The position numbers were made by a program, and so were the translations under genes. This document shows positions 25,846 to 34,641 of a DNA stretch of 64,000 bases, piece after piece (the stretch's first letter is position 1; every line of letters starts with the position of its first letter). Origin of the DNA: Geomonas ferrireducens (GTDB lineage Bacteria; Desulfobacterota; Desulfuromonadia; Geobacterales; Geobacteraceae); contig NZ_SSYA01000002.1 in assembly GCF_004917065.1 (NCBI RefSeq), forward strand, positions 1,279,897-1,343,896. Reading direction: 5' to 3'. The notes beneath the pieces are model-generated. The model had not been told where the DNA came from, ran no database searches, and was given only the letters and a program-made list of their open reading frames with translations.

Positions 25846-27018
25846 TCAGTAAAGGAACATCGGCTTGCCGAGCACATGCCGCACCTTGGGGCGATACTCC
25901 GTCGTGTCGTACAGCTCCGCCACGTCCACCCGCTTCTCCCCCTGCATGATGGTGCTGATCGGGATGTGCCGGTAGGTCCCCCCCTGCATGGCGACCATGC
26001 GCCCGGACATCCCCTCGCCGATAAGATCCATGGTCATGTTGGCGTAGTTGTACGCGACCATGAGGTCGAGCGAGTCCGGCGCTCCGCTGCGCATGAGATA
26101 AGAGAGCTGCTGGTAGATGATATGGGAGCCGGTGAGCTTTTTCACCGCCTCGCTCATGACGACGCCGATCCCGCCGAGCTTTTTGTGACCGTAGGCGTCC
26201 TCCTGGCCGTACTCGACGATCTGCCCCCCCACCATTGACGCCCCTTCCGAGATGGTCACCATGGCGTAGTTGCTCCGGTTCCCCTGCTTGTCTTCCTGCA
26301 AAAGCGCGGAGAGCCGCTCGACATCGAAGGGGACCTCGGAGATGAGCGCGCGGTCCACGCCGGCCAGGTACGCCGAGATGAGCGAAGTCTCCCCGGAATT
26401 GCGCCCGAATAGCTCGACCACCGCGATGCGCTCGTGGGAACCGGCGCTCGTGCGCAGGTTGTGAATGAAGTTGACGCTCCTGGTCACCGCGGTGGAAAAC
26501 CCGATGCAGTAGTCGGTGCCGAAGACGTCGTTGTCCATGGTCTTCGGTATCGCCACGATGGGAACCCCCTCGCGGTTAAGCCGTTCTGCGTAGCTCAGGG
26601 TGTCGTCCCCCCCGATCGGGATCAGCGCATCAATCCCCAGGTGCTCCAGGTTTTTCAGGATGTGGGGGGTGAAATCGTGGTGGCCGGGTGCGGCGGGGTC
26701 GAAATCGGCACCGCGCAAGAAAGTGGGGACGTCGGCCGTCGCCACCTTGCCGGGGTTTGTGCGGCTCGTATGCAGGAAGGTGCCACCGGTGCGGTCGACG
26801 GTGCGCACCTCTTGGCGGTCAAGCGGGAGGATCGTATTTTCCCACGACTCCGGGTCGTCGCGGTCGTAGGCCAAAAGGCCGCCCCAGCCGCGCCGGATGC
26901 CGATGACACGGTACCCCTTCTCCGAAGCCCGGGTCACCAGGGTCTTCAGCGCCGGGTTTAGTCCCGGCACGTCGCCGCCGCCGGTCAGTACGCCTAACGT
27001 CTTCTGCCTTTCTCCCAT
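25846..27018 (-). CDS. 6-phosphofructokinase, probably pyrophosphate-dependent
   Basis: A 390-residue [14 protein letters not shown] opens the phosphate-binding region and PKTMDNDV is the catalytic segment. Two residues that divide the family point to pyrophosphate: Asp after GGD (IGGDDTLSY instead of GGDGS) and Lys in PKTMDND instead of Gly in PGTxDN. Both are the combination known for PPi-PFKs. The reaction is phosphorylation of fructose 6-phosphate, reversible if PPi-linked. It is longer than E. coli PfkA (320) owing to insertions near residues 55-95. Donor choice is inferred from residues only. It is transcribed alone, toward rtcA. Confidence 0.88.
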   Translation of the reverse strand: MGERQKTLGVLTGGGDVPGLNPALKTLVTRASEKGYRVIGIRRGWGGLLAYDRDDPESWENTILPLDRQEVRTVDRTGGTFLHTSRTNPGKVATADVPTFLRGADFDPAAPGHHDFTPHILKNLEHLGIDALIPIGGDDTLSYAERLNREGVPIVAIPKTMDNDVFGTDYCIGFSTAVTRSVNFIHNLRTSAGSHERIAVVELFGRNSGETSLISAYLAGVDRALISEVPFDVERLSALLQEDKQGNRSNYAMVTISEGASMVGGQIVEYGQEDAYGHKKLGGIGVVMSEAVKKLTGSHIIYQQLSYLMRSGAPDSLDLMVAYNYANMTMDLIGEGMSGRMVAMQGGTYRHIPISTIMQGEKRVDVAELYDTTEYRPKVRHVLGKPMFLY

Positions 27019-27114
27019 GGCACGCTCCTTTAATGATATCGGTTAAAAAACCTTCACATTTTACCGGAGCGACTTTTCTTTTCAAGGAAGTACGTGCTGA
27101 CGGCGGCGAGCCCG

Positions 27115-27405
27115 TCAGGTGGTGAGGTAGTAGGTGATCTCGTTGTGCCCGACCAGGAGTTCGAGTCCGAGCAGGGATGGTACATCGCATGGGGTGGCGC
27201 CGTAGCGCACGAGGAGGTCCATGGCGTGGCGGGTGCACTCAGGGGTAAAAAAGAGCTCCAAAGCCCCTTCCGACTCCCGGCGGAAAAGGGCCATGGTGCG
27301 CGGACCGCCCGCGGCGCGGAAGGCCGCCGTGAAATCTTCCTTCACCCGGGCGAGCACCCCGGCGGCAGCCTCATCAGGAAGAAGCGTCAGCAGGTACCAG
27401 TTCAT
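27115..27405 (-). CDS. Hypothetical protein (96 aa)
   Basis: A 96-residue protein that I do not recognise. It begins MNWYLLTLLPDEAAAG and ends LVGHNEITYYLTT. It has no signal peptide or membrane segment and one Cys in TPECTRH and one in TPCDV. Its ATG overlaps the stop of the DUF2889 gene by 4 bp (ATGA), a strong sign of translational coupling, so the two products probably work together. The gene ends 96 bp before the start of the phosphofructokinase gene, which is on the same strand. Confidence 0.65.
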   Translation of the reverse strand: MNWYLLTLLPDEAAAGVLARVKEDFTAAFRAAGGPRTMALFRRESEGALELFFTPECTRHAMDLLVRYGATPCDVPSLLGLELLVGHNEITYYLTT

Positions 27406-27869
27406 GCGGCGTCCCCTTTGCGCCCGGCGGGAGGGGCCACGTAACCGGCACAGGTGCCGACCAGTTTCTCGTGTATGGCGTCCATCATCTCACTCTCGTC
27501 GGTCACCCCGGCGGCGGCACCCAGGTTCAGGGCAAGCGGGAGCAGTCCCATGAGAACGGTGCGCAGGTTTCCGCAGCCGCGCGAGCCGCCAAGGACGTCG
27601 GATAGCTTGCGCTGCAGCCCGCGGCCGATGACGAACCCGTTCAGACCGGCCATCTTCGCCGTCGCGTTGCAGCAGTCGCACGTCGGGGACTTGCGGAACT
27701 CGGCCCACGCCGAGAGTATCTTCAGGGTCGCCACCTCGACCTTCACCTCGATGACCAGGTCGTGGAAGCGGTCTTTCATGGTCGCGGCAAGCAGCGCCGT
27801 GCCGTCATTATGTTTGAGCAAGCGGTAGGAGATGTCCCGCTGGAAATCCTCCATGGGGTTGAGTTGCAT
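27402..27869 (-). CDS. DUF2889 domain protein
   Basis: A 155-residue protein matching my memory of DUF2889: an N-terminal MEDFQRDISYRLLKH, a middle with SPTCDCCNATAKMAGL (a possible metal-binding Cys group) and the motif GGSRGCGNLRTVLMGLLPL. The function of the family is unknown. It sits 126 bp downstream of the acyl-CoA dehydrogenase gene on the same strand; relatives are often near acyl-CoA metabolism genes, but that is recall. It overlaps the next small gene by 4 bp. Confidence 0.75.
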   Translation of the reverse strand: MQLNPMEDFQRDISYRLLKHNDGTALLAATMKDRFHDLVIEVKVEVATLKILSAWAEFRKSPTCDCCNATAKMAGLNGFVIGRGLQRKLSDVLGGSRGCGNLRTVLMGLLPLALNLGAAAGVTDESEMMDAIHEKLVGTCAGYVAPPAGRKGDAA

Positions 27870-27995
27870 GTTTTCTGCCCTTTACATGTGAGTAATTTGG
27901 CTGCCGGAAGCACTCCGGCGCCGTCCGGGAGTTTCGCTGCTTGGGCGGTAGAAGTCAAGGGAAACGTGGTATTGGGCGAAGCGAGGAGCAAGGCG

Positions 27996-29153
27996 TCAGG
28001 AGAGGTTGTCCAGGATGGCGCGGGAGATGATGAGGCGCTGGATCTCGCTCGTCCCCTCGTAGATCGAGGTGACCCGGACGTCGCGGGCGTAGCGCTCGAC
28101 CGGAAAGTCGCCCAGGTAGCCGTAGCCGCCGAGCATCTGTACCGCTTTGTAGCAGGCCCGGTTGGCGGCTTCGGTGGCGTAGAGCTTCGCCATGGACGCT
28201 TCCTTTGCGAAACTCTTTCCCGCCTCCTTACGGTAGGCGGCCTGCATGAGCAGAAGGCGCGCGGCCTCGAGTTCCGTGTAGGCGTCGGCGATCATGAAGC
28301 GGATTCCCTCGAATTTGGAGATCTTCTGGCCGAACTGGGACCTTTGCGCGGCGTACGAGGTGGCAAAGTCCATCGCGGCGAGGCCGATGCCGAGGGCGAG
28401 CGACCCGATTCCGATGCGCCCGCCGGCAAGTTCCCCCACCGCCACCTTGAAGCCCCGGTTCAGCTCGCCCATCAGGGCGGACGCCGGTATCCTGCACGCC
28501 TCGAAGGTGACGCTGCAGGTCGCCGAGGCACGCTGGCCGCTTTTATCCTCTTCCCTCCCGATGACAAGCCCAGCCGTCCCCGGTTCCACGAGGAAGCAAC
28601 TGATCCCCTCCCCCCTGGGTGCATCCCGGTCGGTGACCGCCCAAACCACGAAGATGCCGGCGTAGGGGGCGCTGGTGATGAACGCCTTGGTGCCGTCGAG
28701 GACGAAGTGGTCGCCGTCGCGGCGCGCCGTGGTTATCATCGCGGCAGGGTCGGACCCTGCGCCGGGCTCGGTGAGGGCGAAGCTCGCGGCGATGCAGTCG
28801 CCGGAGCAGATGCAGGGGATGTAGCGCTCCTTCTGCTCCTGCGAGCCGATCGCCTCGATCACCTCGCAGACCATGTTGTTGACCGAAACGGTGACCGCGG
28901 TCGAGGCGCAGGCACGGGCGATCTCGGTCATGGCAACGGAAAAGGCGACGGCGCCCGCCTCGGAACCGCCATAAGCCGCCGAAACGTCCAGCCCCATGAA
29001 GCCAAGTTGCGCGAGTTTTTTCAGGTTGGCAATGAAGGCGGCGCGGTCCCCCTCACGATCGAGCCTGGCCGCCAGCGGCGCCAGTTCGGCGGCGGCGAAG
29101 CTGCGCGCCGTGTCGCGGATGAGCCGCTGTTCTTCGGTGAGCTCGATAAACAT
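27996..29153 (-). CDS. Acyl-CoA dehydrogenase
   Basis: A 385-residue FAD-dependent acyl-CoA dehydrogenase of the short/medium-chain type. FALTEPGAGSDPAAMI is the flavin-contact region, QMLGGYGYLGDFPVERYARD matches the second signature, and the catalytic glutamate is in SIYEGTSEIQRLII near the C terminus. It oxidises acyl-CoA to enoyl-CoA, passing electrons to ETF; no etf genes are in the window. It is last of a thiolase/dehydrogenase/acyl-CoA dehydrogenase run, with 27 bp to the dehydrogenase gene. The chain length preference cannot be read; butyryl-CoA is plausible given the neighbours. Confidence 0.93.
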   Translation of the reverse strand: MFIELTEEQRLIRDTARSFAAAELAPLAARLDREGDRAAFIANLKKLAQLGFMGLDVSAAYGGSEAGAVAFSVAMTEIARACASTAVTVSVNNMVCEVIEAIGSQEQKERYIPCICSGDCIAASFALTEPGAGSDPAAMITTARRDGDHFVLDGTKAFITSAPYAGIFVVWAVTDRDAPRGEGISCFLVEPGTAGLVIGREEDKSGQRASATCSVTFEACRIPASALMGELNRGFKVAVGELAGGRIGIGSLALGIGLAAMDFATSYAAQRSQFGQKISKFEGIRFMIADAYTELEAARLLLMQAAYRKEAGKSFAKEASMAKLYATEAANRACYKAVQMLGGYGYLGDFPVERYARDVRVTSIYEGTSEIQRLIISRAILDNLS

Positions 29154-29180
29154 GGTGGAGACTCCGTTGACGGGAAAGAT

Positions 29181-30026
29181 CTAGTAGCGGTAGAAGCCCC
29201 GACCCGATTTCCGCCCCAGGTATCCCGCGTCGACCATCTGCACGAGCAGGGGACAGGGGCGGTATTTCGGGTCCTTGAAGCCGTCGTAGAGGACGTTGCC
29301 GATTGCGAGCACGGTATCGAGCCCGATGAAGTCGGCAAGTTGCAGCGGCCCCATCGGCTGGTTGGTACCGAGCTTCATGCCGCGGTCGATGTCCTCCGCC
29401 GAAGCGATCCCCTCGTAAAGCGCGAACGCCGCCTCGTTGATCATCGGGATAAGGATGCGGTTCACGATGAAGCCGGGGTAGTCCTTGGAGGTCGCCATCT
29501 CCTTCCCCAGAAAGGCGACCGCCTCCGCGACGGCGTGAAAAGTCTCCTCGCTGGTGGCGATGCCGCGGATCACCTCGACCAGGGTCATGACCGGCACGGG
29601 GTTCATGAAGTGCATGCCGATGACGCGGTCCGGCCGCGCGGTCGCCGCGGCGATTCTTGTGATGGAGATGGAGGAGGTGTTGGAGGCTAGGATGGCGTGC
29701 TCGGGGGCGATGCCGTCCAGAGTGCGGAAGAGTTCCAACTTGAGCGGCTCGTTTTCGGTGGCCGCTTCGACGATCAGTTCGCAGGCGCCGAACTCATCCA
29801 GCGAGGAAGCGACCGTGATGCGTGCCAGGATTTCGTCGATGCCGGCGTCGAAGACGATCCCCTTCTTCGCCTGGCGCTCGAGGTTCTGGGCGATGGTGGC
29901 AAGCCCCCTGGCCGCCTGCGCCTGGGAGGGATCGTAGGCGATGACCCGGCAGCCGTTTTGGGCGAAGACGTGCGCAATGCCACCTCCCATCTGGCCGATG
30001 CCTGCCACCCCCACTGTCTTGAACAT
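29181..30026 (-). CDS. 3-hydroxyacyl-CoA (3-hydroxybutyryl-CoA) dehydrogenase
   Basis: A 281-residue NAD(P)-dependent dehydrogenase. The nucleotide-binding GVAGIGQMGGGIAHVFAQNG opens the protein. The signature with catalytic histidine is VIGMHFMNPVPVM and the substrate region is DYPGFIVNRILIPMINEA. Length matches single-domain short-chain enzymes such as Hbd. It interconverts acetoacetyl-CoA and 3-hydroxybutyryl-CoA. It lies 14 bp after the thiolase gene and before the acyl-CoA dehydrogenase gene, so it is clearly part of an operon. Confidence 0.93.
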   Translation of the reverse strand: MFKTVGVAGIGQMGGGIAHVFAQNGCRVIAYDPSQAQAARGLATIAQNLERQAKKGIVFDAGIDEILARITVASSLDEFGACELIVEAATENEPLKLELFRTLDGIAPEHAILASNTSSISITRIAAATARPDRVIGMHFMNPVPVMTLVEVIRGIATSEETFHAVAEAVAFLGKEMATSKDYPGFIVNRILIPMINEAAFALYEGIASAEDIDRGMKLGTNQPMGPLQLADFIGLDTVLAIGNVLYDGFKDPKYRPCPLLVQMVDAGYLGRKSGRGFYRY

Positions 30027-30040
30027 GCTCCCCTCCGCTC

Positions 30041-31225
30041 CTACACCCGCTCGAAGATCGCGGCCACCGCCTCGCCGCCGCCGATGCAGAGCGAGGCGAG
30101 CCCGTAACGCTTGCCGCTAGCTTGCAGCTCGCGCACCAGGGTCGCCGCGAGCCTCCCGCCGCTTGCCCCGATGGGATGCCCAAGGGCACAGGCACCGCCG
30201 TTCACGTTCACCTTTTTCATGTCGAGCCCAAGCTCGCGGATCGCGATCAACGGCACGGCGGCAAATGCCTCGTTGATCTCGAAAAGATCTATCTCGTCCG
30301 GGTCGATTCCGGCCCGCGCGCAAACCGCCTTGATGGCGCCTACCGGCGCGTCGGTGTACTGGTCGGGATGCATGCTGCAGGTGGCATACGCGACGAGACG
30401 CGCCTTCGGTCTCAACCGGTAACGCTCGACCGCCTCGGTACCGGCCAGGAGCGCAAAGGCCGCACCATCGTTGATGGTCGAGGCGTTCCCGGCGGTGATG
30501 GTGGCGCCGTCACGGCCGAAGGCGGGTTTGAGGTCGGCGATCGTCGCTATGTCGACCCGAAACGGCTCCTCGTCCTCGCTCACCGTTTCCCTGCCGTGGC
30601 CGTGCTTTCCCTTCTTCACCACCGGGACGATCTCGTCGGCGAAGATCCCTTCGGAAACAGCCTCCTGGGCAAGCTGGTAGGAGCGGAGCGCGAACTCGTC
30701 CTGCACCTCGCGCCCGAGGGCGTGCCGCTTGACCGCCTCCTCGGCGATCTCCCCCATGTGACGCCCCGAGTAGGGGTCCTGGAGGCCATCGTACAGCATC
30801 AAATCGAGCAGTTGCCCGTGCCCCATCCGGTAACCGTAACGGGCCTTCTTGAGGGCGAAGGGGGCCTGCGACATGCTCTCCATGCCACCGGCGATGGCCA
30901 CCTCTGCGTCGCCTAGCATGATGGAGCCGGCCGCCAGCATGATCGCCTTCAGACCGCTGCCGCACACCTTGTTGATGGTCATGGCGTGGGTGCTGTCGGG
31001 AATCCCCGCCCGGCGCATCGCCTGACGTGCCGGGGCCTGTCCGCACCCGCCGGCGAGGACTTGCCCCGCGATGACCTCGTCCACGGCCGCGGGCTCCAGA
31101 GCGCTCCGTTCGAGAAGCGCCTGCATTACCGTCCCCGCCAAGGCATGCGCCTCCAGCTCGGAGAGGACTCCTCCGAAGGAGCCGAACGGCGTCCTCAACG
31201 CCTCGACGACAAACACATCTCTCAT
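30041..31225 (-). CDS. Acetyl-CoA acetyltransferase (thiolase)
   Basis: A 394-residue thiolase. The acyl-accepting cysteine is in NKVCGSGLKAIMLA (about residue 88), the active-site histidine in GACALGHPIGASGGR and the second cysteine in ASLCIGGGEAVA. It condenses two acetyl-CoA or cleaves acetoacetyl-CoA. GGAGGAGG precedes the ATG. It is first of the three-gene acyl-CoA operon; an enoyl-CoA hydratase, needed to complete the pathway, is not in this window. Confidence 0.94.
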   Translation of the reverse strand: MRDVFVVEALRTPFGSFGGVLSELEAHALAGTVMQALLERSALEPAAVDEVIAGQVLAGGCGQAPARQAMRRAGIPDSTHAMTINKVCGSGLKAIMLAAGSIMLGDAEVAIAGGMESMSQAPFALKKARYGYRMGHGQLLDLMLYDGLQDPYSGRHMGEIAEEAVKRHALGREVQDEFALRSYQLAQEAVSEGIFADEIVPVVKKGKHGHGRETVSEDEEPFRVDIATIADLKPAFGRDGATITAGNASTINDGAAFALLAGTEAVERYRLRPKARLVAYATCSMHPDQYTDAPVGAIKAVCARAGIDPDEIDLFEINEAFAAVPLIAIRELGLDMKKVNVNGGACALGHPIGASGGRLAATLVRELQASGKRYGLASLCIGGGEAVAAIFERV

Positions 31226-31408
31226 GCCTCCTCCTTCAGAGTCAGCCGCTCTGTATCCGGCGGGCGCTTTACAGTCACAGGAGAAATAAATCTACAATGT
31301 TTTTGCGGTAATGCCAGCGCCCCAAACAGGAAAGGGAAGATGTGGACGCAAATGCGGGTAAAGCAGCAAAACTCAAGTAGTCATTATCTTCCGTCACATA
31401 ACGTCCAC

Positions 31409-31531
31409 ATCCCCTCTCCCGCTGGGAGAGGGGAAGGGTGAGGGCGTCGGCAGGTGCAGTTTCACACTTCGGGGCAACGCCCTCACCCGCCCTTTGGGCA
31501 CCCTCTTCCGAGGGGAGAGGGAGACTAAGAG
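31409..31531. repeat. Interspersed repeat, family C (paired hairpins)
   Basis: The 382-bp gap between the thiolase and M24 peptidase genes holds no gene. It contains CATCCCCTCTCCCGCTGGGA, then GGGTGAGGGCG (about 31436-31446), its inverse CGCCCTCACCC (about 31479-31489), and a closing ACCCTCTTCCGAGGGGAGAG. The two outer hairpins and the inner inverted repeat can fold together. Confidence 0.65.
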
Positions 31532-31549
31532 AAGATCGCGAGTGATCAA

Positions 31550-31583
31550 AAGAAAAAGGGCAACGCTGTGACTGTTGCCCTTT
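31550..31583 (-). terminator. Terminator of the M24 peptidase gene
   Basis: On the minus strand AAAGGGCAAC pairs with GTTGCCCTTT across a 9-nt loop and is followed by TTTCTTTT. It is 24 bp after the peptidase stop codon. Confidence 0.85.
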
Positions 31584-31607
31584 CCCGTCTCTTTACCCGT
31601 GACAAGC

Positions 31608-32777
31608 TCAGAGGTAGACGATGTCGTCCGGCAGGTCGCTAAGCTTCTCCCCCCCGTTTTCAGTGACTGCAAAGGTGTTCTCTATACCGATCACCCCCTT
31701 GCCGGGGAAGACGAACTTCGGTTCTATGGCGAGGGTCTGTCCCACCTGCAGCGGCACCTTGAACCCCTGGGCGAGCACCGGGAACTCATCCAGCTCGAGC
31801 CCCACGCCGTGGCCGACAAAGCGCGCGTTCTCGCCCGGTGCCCCCATGAAATGCTCGGCGAGCCCCGCGTCGGTAGCCATCTCCAGGGCCTTCAGGAAGA
31901 GTTCCTCGCAGACGGCGCCGGGCTTCAGGTTTTGTGCCAGGTAATCCTGGATGGCGATGGCGACCCCGAAGGCGTGCTCCAGCTCCGGATCGAGCTTACC
32001 GATCACGAAAAAGCGGGTCATGTCGATGATGTAGCCGTTGAAGACCGCGGTGTAGTCGATCAGGATGGGCGCATCGGCGGGGATGAGAGCGGCAGACGCG
32101 CCGTGGGGCGAGGCGGCTGACATCCCCTGGCCGGTGACGGCGCCGTCGAAGAAGCCGGTATCGCCGGCCGTTGCGGAGGAGACGGCCAGCCCCTGGAAGA
32201 GCTCCTGGTTGAAGGCGCGCATCCTTACGTACCCCTCCCCGCCCGCCTTTCGCAGCCGGTACTCGAATTCGGCGGCGAGATCCACCTCGCGCATCCCTTC
32301 CTTTAAAAACTGCGGCACGGCGCGGAAGACCTGCCCGAGTTCGACGCCGCAGTGCCGGATCTGCTCCAGCTCCCAGGCCGACTTAACGGAGCGTATCTCG
32401 CGGTTCACCGCGGAAATGTCCACGAACTCGCGTCCCGGAAGCAGCTTCTGGTAGTACTGGTACTGCTGCACCGGCGCCACGTCGAAGGTGAAACCGATCT
32501 TCTTCACCTCCTCGCCGAACGCGCCGGGAAATTCCTTGCTGGAGGGAAAGGGCCTCGTGTCTTCGATGCAGCTCTCGGCCTTGGCCCGTATGTAGCTCTT
32601 GCGCACGAAAAGGCGCGGCTCACCCGAAGCGGGAACCCAGAGGGTCGAGTTCTGCCTGGTGCCGGAAAAGTAATAGACGTCGATCGGGTAGATGAAGAGC
32701 GCCCCGTCCATCCCTTTTTCCTGCAACTTAAGCTGCAGCCGCCCTATCCTTGTCAGCGCTTCCTGCTGTGTCAGCAT
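31608..32777 (-). CDS. M24 family Xaa-Pro aminopeptidase-like metallopeptidase
   Basis: A 389-residue two-domain protein. The N-terminal creatinase-like domain spans about 1-140; the C-terminal pita-bread domain carries the metal ligands: two aspartates in LIDYTAVFNGYIIDMTRF, histidine in GHGVGLELDE, and glutamates in IEPKFVFPGK and IGIENTFAV. It probably removes N-terminal residues before proline or cleaves dipeptides. Its ATG overlaps the last 7 bp of the upstream kinase gene, so it is translated from the kinase message. A connection of the peptidase with that kinase is not obvious from family knowledge. Confidence 0.9.
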   Translation of the reverse strand: MLTQQEALTRIGRLQLKLQEKGMDGALFIYPIDVYYFSGTRQNSTLWVPASGEPRLFVRKSYIRAKAESCIEDTRPFPSSKEFPGAFGEEVKKIGFTFDVAPVQQYQYYQKLLPGREFVDISAVNREIRSVKSAWELEQIRHCGVELGQVFRAVPQFLKEGMREVDLAAEFEYRLRKAGGEGYVRMRAFNQELFQGLAVSSATAGDTGFFDGAVTGQGMSAASPHGASAALIPADAPILIDYTAVFNGYIIDMTRFFVIGKLDPELEHAFGVAIAIQDYLAQNLKPGAVCEELFLKALEMATDAGLAEHFMGAPGENARFVGHGVGLELDEFPVLAQGFKVPLQVGQTLAIEPKFVFPGKGVIGIENTFAVTENGGEKLSDLPDDIVYL

Positions 32778-34390
32778 GCCTGTCCCCCGTTGTGGTTTTG
32801 CTGGTCTCCCAGCGTGAAGAAGAAGGTCGCCCCCTCTCCCGGCTGCGCCTCGGCCCAGATCTGGCCGCCGTGACGCTGGATGACGCGCTGCACGCTCGCC
32901 AGGCCGATGCCGGTTCCCTTGAAGTCGTCGGCATCATGCAGGCGCTGGAAGGGCTTGAAAAGCTGCGCGGCCTTGCTCATGTCGAACCCCGCGCCGTTGT
33001 CGCGTATGAAGAATACGTCCTTCCCCTGCGAGCGATCAACGCCGATCTCGATGCAGCTTTGCTCCTGCTTCGCCGAATACTTCCATGCGTTGCCGAGAAG
33101 GTTGTCGAGCACCACGCGGAGCAGCTGGGAATCGGCCTGTGCCGTCATCGCCGGCTCCACCAGGCAGCTGATGCGCCGCTGCGGGTCGGACAGCCTCAAC
33201 TCGGCCAGGATTTCTTCGGCAAGGCCGGTCACGTCGACCGTTTCGCGCTGCAGCGTGCCGCAGTAGCGGCGTGAGAAGTTGAGCAGTGTGTCGATCAGGT
33301 GGTTCATCTTGATGCTGCCGTTCAGGATCTCCTGAACGTAGTCGCGACACTGCGGGTCGAGGTTCCCGCCGAAGAGCTCGAGGATGATCTGGCTGTAGCC
33401 GTTGATGGCGGTCAAAGGGCGCCTGAGATCGTGTGAAACGGTGTAGTTGAAGGCCTCCAGCTCCTCGTTGGCGGTCTCCAGCTCGAGGGCGCGCGCGGAT
33501 AAGTGCGTGTGCAGCACCTCGATCTCCTCCGCGGTCTGCTTTCTGCGGGTGACGTCGGAGATCATGGCGAAGGAACCGCCGAACACCCCTTTGCCGTCAT
33601 GGATCGGCTTCGCGGAGACGCTGGCCCATACCCTGGAGCCGTCCTTGCGCACGAAGATGGTCTCGTAGTGTTCCGCCACCCCCTGCTCCCGGCTCTTCTG
33701 GCGCGCTGCGGTCTCGTCGTGCAGCGCCTCGTCGACAAACTCGAGGAAGGGGTGACCGATCACCTCGGGCACCTCGCGCCCGAGCATGTCGGCAAACTGC
33801 TGATTGATATAGGTGAGCCGGCCGTTGCAATCGGCAGCGACGATCGCCTCCTGCGAGGTCTCGACGATCATCCGGAAGCGCGCCTCATTATCCTTGAGCG
33901 CTTTTTTCGCCTTCTTCCACTCGGTGACATCCGTCATAACCGCCAGCGACCACACGATCTCCCCGGCGGCGTCGCGCTCGGCCGAAGCGGAGAGCAGCAC
34001 CTCGATGATGTCGCCACTCTTGCTGACCACCTGGTACTCCACATTGCGGCAAGACCCGGTACGGAAGAATTCCGGCAACACCTCTTCCAGTGCGTAGCGC
34101 CGCGACTCGGGGGTGAGGAAGTCGCTCGAGCGACGCCCGAGGACCTCGTCACGGGAATACCCCAGCACCTCGGTCCAGTGGTTGCTGACGTCGAGCAGGA
34201 GACCGTTTCTGTCGATCGAATGCAGCATCACCGGCGTCTCGTTGTATAGGTGACGAAAGCGCCGCTCGCTGTCGGACAGGCGTTTCAGCTCGCTTTTTTG
34301 CTCATCGCAAAGCCGGCGCAATCCCGCGTTCTCCGCCTGCAGTCTGGCAAGCTCGGTGCGAAGGTTTTCTGTCATTACGTCCTCTTGCAT
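32771..34390 (-). CDS. PAS domain sensor histidine kinase
   Basis: A 539-residue soluble kinase. A coiled N terminus (1-45) is followed by two PAS domains (about 48-170 and 172-295), a coiled linker and a kinase core. The phospho-acceptor box is NYTVSHDLRRPLTAI (about residue 325), of the phytochrome-related class. The ATPase has LDNLLGNAWKYS, DNGAGFDM and GTGIGLASV. There is no membrane segment or receiver, so it senses an internal cue. ATG at 34390 has GGAG 5 bp upstream; a second ATG at 34375 is also possible. No response regulator is adjacent; the M24 peptidase gene overlaps its end. Confidence 0.9.
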   Translation of the reverse strand: MQEDVMTENLRTELARLQAENAGLRRLCDEQKSELKRLSDSERRFRHLYNETPVMLHSIDRNGLLLDVSNHWTEVLGYSRDEVLGRRSSDFLTPESRRYALEEVLPEFFRTGSCRNVEYQVVSKSGDIIEVLLSASAERDAAGEIVWSLAVMTDVTEWKKAKKALKDNEARFRMIVETSQEAIVAADCNGRLTYINQQFADMLGREVPEVIGHPFLEFVDEALHDETAARQKSREQGVAEHYETIFVRKDGSRVWASVSAKPIHDGKGVFGGSFAMISDVTRRKQTAEEIEVLHTHLSARALELETANEELEAFNYTVSHDLRRPLTAINGYSQIILELFGGNLDPQCRDYVQEILNGSIKMNHLIDTLLNFSRRYCGTLQRETVDVTGLAEEILAELRLSDPQRRISCLVEPAMTAQADSQLLRVVLDNLLGNAWKYSAKQEQSCIEIGVDRSQGKDVFFIRDNGAGFDMSKAAQLFKPFQRLHDADDFKGTGIGLASVQRVIQRHGGQIWAEAQPGEGATFFFTLGDQQNHNGGQAC

Positions 34391-34428
34391 GTCCGCTCCA
34401 TGAGGCGCCTGCGCCCCCCGTGAGACGT

Positions 34429-34458
34429 TGTTTACGATGTATACGGGGAGCTTGTCAA
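34429..34458 (-). promoter_or_regulatory. Candidate sigma-70 promoter for the PAS kinase gene
   Basis: On the minus strand: TTGACA (34458-34453), an 18-bp spacer and TAAACA (34434-34429). The -35 is perfect; it leaves a leader of about 35 nt. Confidence 0.55.
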
Positions 34459-34603
34459 CTGAATTCCGATTGCAAGAAACTACACCAGCCTATGTGGCAA
34501 ACGTTTGATACCATTAAACTTATGCCGACGTCATCATATTTCCGACCTACAGCGCAACGCCCCCTTTATTTCCGCGGCAAAGTCTGTTATGGTACCCACG
34601 CCC

Positions 34604-34619
34604 TTTACGTATACGTAAA
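34604..34619. promoter_or_regulatory. Perfect 16-bp palindrome, candidate operator of the thioesterase gene
   Basis: TTTACGTATACGTAAA is a perfect palindrome ending 5 bp before the GGGAGGAG ribosome binding site of the thioesterase gene. Such AT-flanked ACGT-N2-ACGT sites suit a dimeric regulator. The location would allow repression. Confidence 0.55.
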
Positions 34620-34641
34620 ATACCGGGAGGAGAAAAACACC

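Noticed and set aside
27762-29690. A 642-codon plus-strand frame opposite acyl-CoA metabolism genes
   Set aside because: The minus strand encodes intact conserved enzymes; the plus frame shows no domain.
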